A stretch of 64,000 nt of DNA, from the NCBI RefSeq assembly GCF_009796285.1, contig NZ_CP047020.1, positions 4,154,001 through 4,218,000 of the forward strand. The letters run 5' to 3'. Positions 55,408-64,000 of the stretch are shown piece by piece (within the stretch, counting starts at the first letter, position 1; every line of letters begins with the position of its first letter). A program made the position numbers and the translations under genes. Under the pieces are notes generated by a model. The model ran no database searches and had not been told where the DNA came from. It was given only the letters and a program-made list of their open reading frames with translations. The stretch is from Streptomyces broussonetiae. GTDB taxonomy: Bacteria; Actinomycetota; Actinomycetes; Streptomycetales; Streptomycetaceae.

Positions 55408-56004
55408 GTGACCACCTCCGCCAGTGATCCCTGGCTGATCGTCGGGCTCGGTAATCCGGGGCCGGAGTACGCCATGAACCGGCACAACGTCGGGTTCATG
55501 GTGGTGGACCTGCTCGCGGAGCGGATCGGGGGGAAGTTCAAGCGGGCGGGCAAGGCGCAGGCGCAGGTGCTGGAGGGGCGGGTCGGTCCGGCGGGTCCGG
55601 CGAGCCGTCGGGTGGTGCTGGCGAAGCCGACGTCGTACATGAATCTGTCCGGTGGTCCGGTGAACGCGCTGAAGGACTTCTACAAGGTGCCGGTGGCGAA
55701 TGTCGTGGCCGTGCACGACGAGCTGGACATCGACTACGGCGTGCTGCGGCTGAAGCTGGGCGGCGGGGACAACGGGCACAACGGTCTCAAGTCGATGACG
55801 AAGGCGATGGGGGCGGAGTACCACCGGGTGCGGTTCGGGATCGGGCGGCCGCCGGGGCGGATGCAGGTGGCGGACTTCGTGCTGAAGGACTTCTCGTCGG
55901 CGGAGCGCAAGGAGCTGGACTACTTCGTGGACCGTGCGGCGGACGCGGTGGAGTGTCTGCTGGCGGAGGGGCTGGAGCGGGCGCAGGGCGCGTACAACTC
56001 CTGA
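55408..56004 (+). CDS. pth: Peptidyl-tRNA hydrolase
   Basis: 198 aa. Releases tRNA from stalled peptidyl-tRNA. Motifs: WLIVGLGNPGPEYAMNRHNVGFMVVD with the catalytic His in RHN, KPTSYMNLSG, VHDELDIDYG and KLGGGDNGHNGLKS. GTG at 55408 is preferred: AAGGAG ends eight bases before it but only two bases before the ATG at 55402. The pair rplY-pth is a common bacterial arrangement. Confidence 0.95.
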   Translation: MTTSASDPWLIVGLGNPGPEYAMNRHNVGFMVVDLLAERIGGKFKRAGKAQAQVLEGRVGPAGPASRRVVLAKPTSYMNLSGGPVNALKDFYKVPVANVVAVHDELDIDYGVLRLKLGGGDNGHNGLKSMTKAMGAEYHRVRFGIGRPPGRMQVADFVLKDFSSAERKELDYFVDRAADAVECLLAEGLERAQGAYNS

Positions 56005-56064
56005 GGCCGGTCGCGTACAACTCCTGACATGTACTTCTACGGCGGACAGGGGAGTTGACCTGCT

Positions 56065-56586
56065 GTGCGGGTATGGCCAATGATCCCGGCCATGCCTGCC
56101 ACAGCCACCACTGCTCGCCAGGTGTCCGTGTCCGCGTTGCGCTTCGGGCGGGTCGCGGTCATGGGCGCGGTCGCCGCGCTGATTCTGTTCGCCGGGGTGT
56201 GGGGGTCCTGGGGGACCGCGCAGTACGTGATGCTGGCCAAGGGCCGCGAGGCCGGTACGGTCCGGGTGGGCTCCTGTGCCGGGGGAATGTGCACCGGCCC
56301 GTTCACGCCGACGTCGGTGGGTGCGCGCGCACGCACGCGTGTGGAGCTGACGGAGTCCGTCGCGGTGCGCAGGGGGCGGACGTACGACGTCGTGCTGAAG
56401 CCGGGTACGTCGGACGCGGTGCGTTCGGGTCCCGCGGGGATCCTGTACGCCTGGCTGCCGCTCGGCGGGGCGTTGCTGCTGGCCTCGGTGGTGGTCGCGG
56501 GCGGGATGCGGCTGACGCGGGTGGCGTGGGTGCTGGGGCTGTCGGGCGGGGGGCTGCTGACGGCGGCGTTCGTGGCGGTCCAGTGA
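56065..56586 (+). CDS. Small membrane protein, unknown
   Basis: 173 aa with no recognised family. A basic N-terminus, one helix (about 33-52), an extracellular middle with a CAGGMC cysteine pair (residues about 71-76) and two C-terminal helices (about 123-145 and 150-172). Start is uncertain: GTG at 56065 or ATG at 56092 (PATATTARQ). Sits directly after pth and is followed by a terminator, so it may be the end of the rplY-pth transcript. Confidence 0.7.
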   Translation: MRVWPMIPAMPATATTARQVSVSALRFGRVAVMGAVAALILFAGVWGSWGTAQYVMLAKGREAGTVRVGSCAGGMCTGPFTPTSVGARARTRVELTESVAVRRGRTYDVVLKPGTSDAVRSGPAGILYAWLPLGGALLLASVVVAGGMRLTRVAWVLGLSGGGLLTAAFVAVQ

Positions 56587-56596
56587 GCTGACACAG

Positions 56597-56632
56597 GGGT
56601 GCCCCCGGGGGCGTACGACCCCGGGGGCACCC
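56597..56632. terminator. Bidirectional terminator between convergent genes
   Basis: 14-bp perfect stem (GGGTGCCCCCGGGG at 56597-56610 with 56619-56632) and an 8-base loop, between the membrane protein gene and convergent ppc. Confidence 0.85.
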
Positions 56633-56651
56633 TTGTGTTGTTCGCGGTCGG

Positions 56652-59384
<2,733 letters not shown>

Positions 59385-59583
59385 AGGTGCGGCTCCTTGC
59401 AGTGTTGAAGCTCGTCTGGGAGGGAACCCGGGCGGCTGCCACGCGGCGGGAGCCGCATACGGGCCTGAGCGTCCGGGAAGGAAACTTCAGCGGACCGCGC
59501 TGTCCGACCGAGTCCAAGGATAGGTGTCCGCGTGGACGCGCAGGCTGTCGGGCTCTTGCCGGGGCTCGACACGCTGCCATACT

Positions 59584-59610
59584 TACGACGCCGTAGGTTA
59601 CGGAACCGTA
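59584..59610. promoter_or_regulatory. TetR operator candidate upstream of the desaturase
   Basis: Two palindromes, TACGACGCCGTA (59584-59595) and TACGGAACCGTA (59599-59610), 15 bases apart; together they also form CCGTA-ggt-TACGG (59591-59603). They lie about 90 bases before the desaturase start, whose operon ends with a TetR gene, so autoregulated repression is likely. Proof that this TetR binds here is lacking. Confidence 0.6.
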
Positions 59611-59700
59611 GGGACGTACCGTCCGCTCCCGTCCGGTCCCCGCGGCCCGGCTACTGCCCCGACCCCCGACCCCCGACCCTCGACCCCCCAGGGGACGCGC

Positions 59701-60711
59701 ATGACCTCGACGAGTTCCGATGTGATCGAAGAAGCCCGTAAGGCCACCGGCACTGCCGCTCCTTCCGCCACGCTGGGCGGTGAGCAGAAGCGTTCGCTCG
59801 AGCAGATCACGCTGCTCCTGTTCATCATCGTGCCGTTCCTGGCACTGGTGGCGGCGGTGCCGCTGGCCTGGGGCTGGGGGGTGAGCTGGCTGGATCTGGG
59901 CCTGCTGGTCTTCTTCTACTTCCTCGGGTGCCACGGCATCACGATCGGTTTCCACCGGTACTTCACGCATGGTTCGTTCAAGGCCAGGCGGCCCCTGCGG
60001 ATCGCGCTGGCGATCATGGGGTCGCTGGCCGTCGAGGGGCCTTTGGTGCGCTGGGTGGCCGATCACCGCAGGCATCACAAGTTCTCCGACGCCGAGGGCG
60101 ACCCGCACTCTCCGTGGCGGTTCGGGGAGACGGTTCCTGCGCTGATGAAGGGCCTGTGGTGGGCTCACATCGCCTGGATGTTCGACGAGGAGCAGACGCC
60201 GCAGGACAAGTACGCGCCGGATCTGGTCAAGGACCCGGCGATCCGGATGATCTCCCGCCAGTTCGTGATGTGGACGGTCGTGTCGCTGGCGTTGCCGCCG
60301 CTGGTCGGCGGCCTGGCGACGATGTCCTGGTGGGGCGCGTTCACCGGGTTCTTCTGGGGTTCACTCGTCCGGGTGGCGTTGCTGCACCATGTGACGTGGT
60401 CGATCAACTCGATCTGTCACGCGGTGGGCAAGCGGCCCTTCAAGTCGCGGGACCGCTCGGGCAACGTGTGGTGGCTGGCGGTGCTGTCCTGCGGGGAGTC
60501 CTGGCACAACCTGCATCACGCCGACCCGACCTCGGCGCGGCACGGGGTGATGCGCGGCCAGGTCGACTCCTCGGCCCGATTCATCCGCCTCTTCGAGCTG
60601 CTCGGCTGGGCGTACGACGTGCGCTGGCCGTCACGCTCCCGTATCGATTCGCGGCGCAACACCGGTGATGACGGCTCCCAGCGCCGGAAGGTGAGCGCCG
60701 AGGCGGCATGA
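59701..60711 (+). CDS. Acyl-CoA/acyl-lipid fatty acid desaturase (delta-9 type)
   Basis: 336 aa integral membrane diiron enzyme that puts a double bond in acyl chains. Three histidine boxes: HRYFTH at 85-90, HRRHH at 122-126, HNLHH at 269-273; hydrophobic segments at about 34-58, 65-78, 100-118, 188-205, 208-232. ATG at 59701. The overlap of its stop with the tetR start (ATGA) and the operator upstream suggest that the regulator senses acyl-CoA or lipid state. Confidence 0.93.
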   Translation: MTSTSSDVIEEARKATGTAAPSATLGGEQKRSLEQITLLLFIIVPFLALVAAVPLAWGWGVSWLDLGLLVFFYFLGCHGITIGFHRYFTHGSFKARRPLRIALAIMGSLAVEGPLVRWVADHRRHHKFSDAEGDPHSPWRFGETVPALMKGLWWAHIAWMFDEEQTPQDKYAPDLVKDPAIRMISRQFVMWTVVSLALPPLVGGLATMSWWGAFTGFFWGSLVRVALLHHVTWSINSICHAVGKRPFKSRDRSGNVWWLAVLSCGESWHNLHHADPTSARHGVMRGQVDSSARFIRLFELLGWAYDVRWPSRSRIDSRRNTGDDGSQRRKVSAEAA

Positions 60712-61385
60712 TTGAGGCCGTGGCGACCGACTCCAGCAGCACTTCCAGCAACGACAAACCGCGGCGGACCCGCCGGACCCGGATGACCGGCGCCGAGCGC
60801 CGCCAGCAGCTTCTGGAGATCGGTCGCACCCTCTTTGCCGCGAAGGGTTTCGAGGGCACCTCGGTGGAGGAGATCGCGGCGAAGGCGGGCGTGTCCAAGC
60901 CGGTGGTGTACGAGCACTTCGGCGGCAAGGAGGGGCTGTACGCCGTGGTGGTGGACCGCGAGATGGGCCGCCTGCTGGACATGGTGACCGGCAGTCTGAC
61001 GGCCGGCCACCCGCGTGAGCTGTGCGAACAGGCGGCGTTCGCCCTGCTGGACTACATCGAGGAGTACACGGACGGTTTCCGCATCCTGGTCCGCGACTCC
61101 CCCATCCCGCAGTCCACGGGCTCCTTCGCCTCCCTCATCTCGGACATCGCGACGCAGGTGGAGGACATCCTGGGCCGCGAGTTCAAGAGCCGGGGCTTCG
61201 ATCCCAAGCTCGCGCCCCTCTACGCCCAGGCGCTGGTCGGCATGGTCGCCCTGACCGGTCAGTGGTGGCTGGACGTGCGCCGCCCGAAGAAGGCGGAGGT
61301 CGCGGCGCATCTGGTGAACCTGGCGTGGCACGGGCTGGACGGACTGGAGCAGAAGCCACGGCTGATAGGGCACCGGAAGAGCTGA
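60708..61385 (+). CDS. TetR family regulator of the desaturase operon
   Basis: 225 aa. HTH at about 30-76 (RQQLLEIGRTLFAAKGFEGTSVEEIAAKAGVSKPVVYEHFGGKEGLYA), with a longer N-terminal basic arm, and a C-terminal helical ligand domain. Overlaps the desaturase stop by 4 bases, so it is co-translated. Probably represses the operon through the TACG..CGTA palindromes upstream of the desaturase. Confidence 0.92.
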   Translation: MIEAVATDSSSTSSNDKPRRTRRTRMTGAERRQQLLEIGRTLFAAKGFEGTSVEEIAAKAGVSKPVVYEHFGGKEGLYAVVVDREMGRLLDMVTGSLTAGHPRELCEQAAFALLDYIEEYTDGFRILVRDSPIPQSTGSFASLISDIATQVEDILGREFKSRGFDPKLAPLYAQALVGMVALTGQWWLDVRRPKKAEVAAHLVNLAWHGLDGLEQKPRLIGHRKS

Positions 61386-61408
61386 GGTCCACCGGAGAAG
61401 TGGCACTG

Positions 61409-61609
61409 ATGGGCAGCTGGATCCGCCCAGGCCGCTCCCGGCCCGCTGACCTTGTCCGACGTGCGGCACACGGCCGCGGGACCAGCATCTTCACCGACCA
61501 CGGTCACGTGGCCGCGTTCCTCGTCCCGCCGCAGGTGGAAGCGGATCTCGAGTACGGCCCGACCGGCTCCAGGAACTCCAGCCGGTTGCCCACCGGATCC
61601 AGCGAGTAG
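61409..61609 (+). CDS. Small Phd/YefM-like antitoxin-related protein or remnant
   Basis: 66 aa. GGAGAAG lies about eight bases before the ATG. Residues 13-48 (ADLVRRAAHGRGTSIFTDHGHVAAFLVPP) recall the operator-binding part of Phd/YefM antitoxins; the rest is not recognised. It lies 23 bases after tetR and overlaps the end of the convergent VOC gene by about 106 bases. May be a truncated antitoxin without toxin, or chance similarity. Confidence 0.45.
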   Translation: MGSWIRPGRSRPADLVRRAAHGRGTSIFTDHGHVAAFLVPPQVEADLEYGPTGSRNSSRLPTGSSE

Positions 61610-61917
61610 AAGCGCAGATGGCCGGGGAGGTTGTCGTCCCAGGTCACCGGCGCACCCAGCTGCTCCAGCCGGGCCGCGTACTCCTCGATCCTCGTCACCC
61701 TGAGCCCCGGATGCGCCTTCTTCGCCGGCCGGAAGCCGTTCTCGATGCCGACGTGGAGCTGGACGTGGCCCGCCTCGAACCAGCAGCCGCCGCGCGCCGC
61801 CAGCACCGGAGGCTTGGGGATCTCCGTCATGCCGAGGACGTCGACGTAGTACGCCCGCAGTGCGTCCTCCGAGCCGGGCGGGGCGGCCAGCTGCACGTGA
61901 TCGACCGCGATGAGCAT
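61504..61917 (-). CDS. VOC/glyoxalase family protein
   Basis: 137 aa. Two beta-alpha-beta-beta-beta units: MLIAVDHVQLAAPPGSEDALRAYYVDVLGM ... GCWFEAGHVQLHVGIE and PGLRVTRIEEYAARLEQLGAPVTW ... RFYSLDPVGNRLEFLE, with the metal-ligand pattern H, H, E of the VOC fold. The last ~22 residues after LEFLEPV look unlike the family and overlap the small plus-strand gene. ATG at 61917 lies two bases past the methyltransferase stop. Ligand unknown. Confidence 0.88.
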   Translation of the reverse strand: MLIAVDHVQLAAPPGSEDALRAYYVDVLGMTEIPKPPVLAARGGCWFEAGHVQLHVGIENGFRPAKKAHPGLRVTRIEEYAARLEQLGAPVTWDDNLPGHLRFYSLDPVGNRLEFLEPVGPYSRSASTCGGTRNAAT

Positions 61918-61919
61918 GC

Positions 61920-62744
61920 TCAGGCCTCCTGCACGGCGACGGCGAACAGCCGGCGGAACGGCAGGACCGTGCCGTAGGGCGCGCTCGGGTAGGCCTCGCG
62001 CAGCAGGTCCCGGTACTCGGTGAGGAAGGCCTCCCGCGCCTCGGGGTCGTCGGCGAGCACGGTCAGGGCGGGCCGCAGACCGGTGCCCTTCACCCAGTCC
62101 AGGACCGGGTCCTCGCCCTGCAGGACATGGAAGTACGTCGTCTGCCACACGTCGGTGGCGCAGCCGAGTCGGGCCAGGCGGTCCAGGTAGGCGCCGGGGG
62201 TGTGCACGGAGTCGGTGCGGCGCAGGACGTCGGCGAGGCGGGCCTTCCAGCGGGGCGTGCCGGCGAGGTCGCGCATCAGGGCGTGCAGTGGCGCGTCGAT
62301 GTTGTCCGGCACCTGGAAGGCGAAGGAACCGCCGGGGCGCAGGCCGGCGACGAGGTCGGCGAACCGGTCGGCGTGGCCCGGCACCCACTGCAGGGTCGCG
62401 TTGGAGACGATCAGGTCGTAGGGCTCCGCGGGCGTCCAGGTGCGGATGTCGGCGGCGGCGAAGTCCAGCCGGCCGCCCCCGGCCGTGGGGCCCGCGTGGC
62501 CGGTGTGGGCCGCGTCGAGCATCTCGGGCGAGTTGTCGTATCCGGTGATGTGTGCGCCGGGCCAGCGTTCGGCGAGCAGGGCGGTGGCGTTGCCGGGGCC
62601 GCAGCCGAGGTCGGCGATGCGTGGTGCCGCCGTGGGCAGGGCGGGGACGCGGGCGAGGAGGTCGGCGAAGGGGCGGGCCCGGTGCCCGGCGTGCCGCAGG
62701 TACTGACCGGGGTCCCACACGGGGTTCGTCCTGGGGTTCGTCAT
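61920..62744 (-). CDS. tam: Trans-aconitate 2-methyltransferase
   Basis: 274 aa, class I SAM methyltransferase. WDPGQYLRHAGHRARPFADLLARV start, IADLGCGPGNATALLAERWPGAHITGYDNSPEML (SAM loop and acidic end of strand two), NATLQWVPGHADRF and the family C-terminus YRDLLREAYP ... VLPFRRLFAVAVQE fit Tam, which detoxifies trans-aconitate. ATG at 62744; divergent from a MarR gene, with palindromic repeats in the 88-base gap suggesting MarR control. Confidence 0.92.
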   Translation of the reverse strand: MTNPRTNPVWDPGQYLRHAGHRARPFADLLARVPALPTAAPRIADLGCGPGNATALLAERWPGAHITGYDNSPEMLDAAHTGHAGPTAGGGRLDFAAADIRTWTPAEPYDLIVSNATLQWVPGHADRFADLVAGLRPGGSFAFQVPDNIDAPLHALMRDLAGTPRWKARLADVLRRTDSVHTPGAYLDRLARLGCATDVWQTTYFHVLQGEDPVLDWVKGTGLRPALTVLADDPEAREAFLTEYRDLLREAYPSAPYGTVLPFRRLFAVAVQEA

Positions 62745-62768
62745 GCCCCTACTGTCCCCTTCCCTTTA

Positions 62769-62804
62769 TCTTGATGTCAAGAGACTTGAAGTCAAGAGAC
62801 TTCA
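62769..62804. promoter_or_regulatory. MarR operator candidate with 15-bp direct repeats
   Basis: Between tam and the divergent MarR gene: GTCAAGAGACTT occurs at 62776-62787 and 62791-62802; overlapping these are the perfect palindromes TCTTGA-tg-TCAAGA (62769-62782) and TGAAGTC-aaga-GACTTCA (62787-62804). A TACACT box (62820-62825) lies ten bases before the MarR start. Confidence 0.7.
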
Positions 62805-62832
62805 TGTCGACACAACCACTACACTGATCGCC

Positions 62833-63330
62833 ATGGAGGACGAGGTCGATCGGCTGGTCGCAGCGTGGCGCCGGGAGCGCCCGGACCTCGACGTGGAGCC
62901 GCTGGAAGTGCTCAGCCGGGTGAGCAGACTGGCCCGGCACCTGGACCGCGCACGCCGGCTCGCCTTTTCCGAGCACCAGCTGGAGCCCTGGGAGTTCGAC
63001 GTGCTGACCGCGCTCAGGCGCGCGGGCACGCCCTATCAGCTCTCCCCCGGCCAGCTGCTGACCCAGACGCTCGTCACGTCGGGCACGATGACCAACCGGA
63101 TCGACCGGCTGGCGAAGAAGGGCCTGGTGGAACGGCTGCCCGACCCGAGCGACCGGCGGGGCGTGCTGGTCCGGCTGACCGACACCGGCCGGGACCGTGC
63201 CGACCAGGCGCTCGCGGGCCTGCTGGAGCAGGAGCGGGCGATCCTCGCCGAGCTGTCCCGCGGCCAGCGCGCCGAACTGGCCGGGCTGCTACGCCAGTTG
63301 ACCGCCCCGTTCGACAACATCCCCGGCTAG
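62833..63330 (+). CDS. MarR family regulator
   Basis: 165 aa. Helical dimerisation ends and a winged HTH about 55-125 (FDVLTALRRAGTPYQLSPGQLLTQTLVTSGTMTNRIDRLAKKGLVERLPDPSDRRGVLVRLTDTG), with the DRR wing typical of MarR. ATG at 62833 is chosen; no ribosome site is seen and a -10 box lies close by, so a short or leaderless message is likely. Its probable target is the palindromic gap to tam. Its 3' end overlaps the convergent response regulator gene by 42 bases. Confidence 0.93.
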   Translation: MEDEVDRLVAAWRRERPDLDVEPLEVLSRVSRLARHLDRARRLAFSEHQLEPWEFDVLTALRRAGTPYQLSPGQLLTQTLVTSGTMTNRIDRLAKKGLVERLPDPSDRRGVLVRLTDTGRDRADQALAGLLEQERAILAELSRGQRAELAGLLRQLTAPFDNIPG

Positions 63331-64000
63331 CTCGGCCGGGCCGACGCCCGCGCGCCGGGCGAGCGCCACGGCGGCCAGCGTGGAGTGGACACCGAGCTTG
63401 CCGAGGACGTTCTGCATATGGGTGCGCACCGTGTGCGGAGACAGGAACAGCCGCTCGGCGACGGCCTTTCGGCCCAGCCCAGCGACCATGCAGCGCAGCA
63501 CCTCCCGCTCCCTGGGCGTGAGGGACTCCACCAGTTGCTCGCTCTCGGTGCGGTGCCGGCGCGCGGCCGTCAGCTCCTTCAGCACGCCGGTGAGCAGGGC
63601 GGGCGGCAGATGCGTCTCGTCGCGCAGCACCCCCCGGATCACCGTCAGCAGCCGCGACAGCGAGCAGTCCTTGGCGACCCACCCCGAGGCACCGGCCTGG
63701 AGGGCGAGCGCCGCCCGCTGGGGATCGTCCTTCTCGGCGAGCACGACGATCCGCACGCCGGGCTGGGCCGCGCGCACGCCCGCGACCAGCGAGATCCCGT
63801 CGACGAGCCCTTCCTCGTTGCCCTCCCGCACGGGCACGGCCGGGCGGCTGCCCGGGACGGTGCCGCCCAGGTCGGCGTCGGCCAGGAGGACGTCGTAGCG
63901 ACGGCCCTCGGCGGCGGCGCGCTCCAGGCAGCGCAGCGCGGCGGGGCCGCTGCCGGCGGCGGAGACGTCGACGTCCGGCTCGGCGGCCAGGGCCGCGGCG
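63289..64000 (-). CDS. LuxR/NarL-type response regulator (5'-truncated by window edge)
   Basis: The frame is open to the window end, so the start and N-terminal receiver residues are missing; at least 236 residues are present. Receiver remainder with the likely phospho-Asp in DVLLADADLGG, then GVRAAQPGVRIVVLAEKDD and GASGWVAKD, and a LuxR HTH (SLTPREREVLRCMVAGLGRKAVAERLFLSPHTVRTHMQNVLGKLGVHST). Partner kinase unknown; the orphan kinase 13 kb away is not shown to be linked. Stop lies inside the 3' end of the convergent MarR gene. Confidence 0.93.
   Translation of the reverse strand, partial: AAALAAEPDVDVSAAGSGPAALRCLERAAAEGRRYDVLLADADLGGTVPGSRPAVPVREGNEEGLVDGISLVAGVRAAQPGVRIVVLAEKDDPQRAALALQAGASGWVAKDCSLSRLLTVIRGVLRDETHLPPALLTGVLKELTAARRHRTESEQLVESLTPREREVLRCMVAGLGRKAVAERLFLSPHTVRTHMQNVLGKLGVHSTLAAVALARRAGVGPAELAGDVVERGGQLA

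Overview
This is a chromosomal core segment of a Streptomyces (very high GC, GTG/TTG starts, ATGA/GTGA stop-start overlaps, a conservon, Rpf muralytic proteins, many secreted proteins and lipoproteins). From memory, the order ndh, ppx, DUF501, ftsB-like, eno, rpfA, rpfC, P450, mazG ... mfd ... glmU, prs, rplY, pth ... ppc, desaturase, tetR matches the SCO3090-SCO3130 region of S. coelicolor; that synteny was recalled, not computed. I saw no insertion sequence, integrase, CRISPR array or rRNA; one tRNA gene (Gln, UUG) is present.

Layout. 1-8 kb: end of an FtsX-type ABC permease, cyclopropane synthase, type II NADH dehydrogenase with a Rex-type operator, and the eno/ftsB-like/DUF501/ppx run. 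8-14 kb: two Rpf-LysM proteins, rpfA preceded by a c-di-AMP (ydaO) riboswitch, then mazG-P450 and a SurA-like lipoprotein. 14-24 kb: secreted DUF1906 protein, Ser/Thr kinase with its membrane partner, an unusual N6-methylase-like protein, two secreted proteins, a GNAT pseudogene, a secreted HNH lipoprotein, and an SDR/MerR pair with a MerR-type operator. 24-36 kb: mfd, an ABC exporter pair, an MFS exporter and a DUF485/acetate-type symporter operon. 36-42 kb: conservon cvnABCD followed by two P450s (the first a CYP157-like protein without the ExxR motif) and a crotonase; cvnC carries an in-frame TTA codon.

42-51 kb is the least ordinary part: repeat-rich DNA, a DivIVA-like coiled-coil gene, then a divergent cluster of polymorphic-toxin-type modules with no visible export signal: an Imm35-like/long Pro-Gly-Ala linker/deaminase-like/SUKH-4 protein, a WHH nuclease fused to SUKH, a YwqJ-like deaminase and a SUKH-3 protein. 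An orphan histidine kinase and a frameshifted HTH/LAGLIDADG-like gene next to tRNA-Gln follow. 51-64 kb returns to housekeeping (glmU, prs, rplY, pth, ppc, desaturase with its TetR) and ends with a MarR/methyltransferase/glyoxalase group and a truncated LuxR-type response regulator.

Functionally the window mixes cell-envelope and growth control (rpfA, rpfC, glmU, ftsB-like, kinase), redox and carbon metabolism (ndh, eno, ppc), genome maintenance (mfd, mazG) and a cytosolic toxin/immunity-like locus whose role is unknown.
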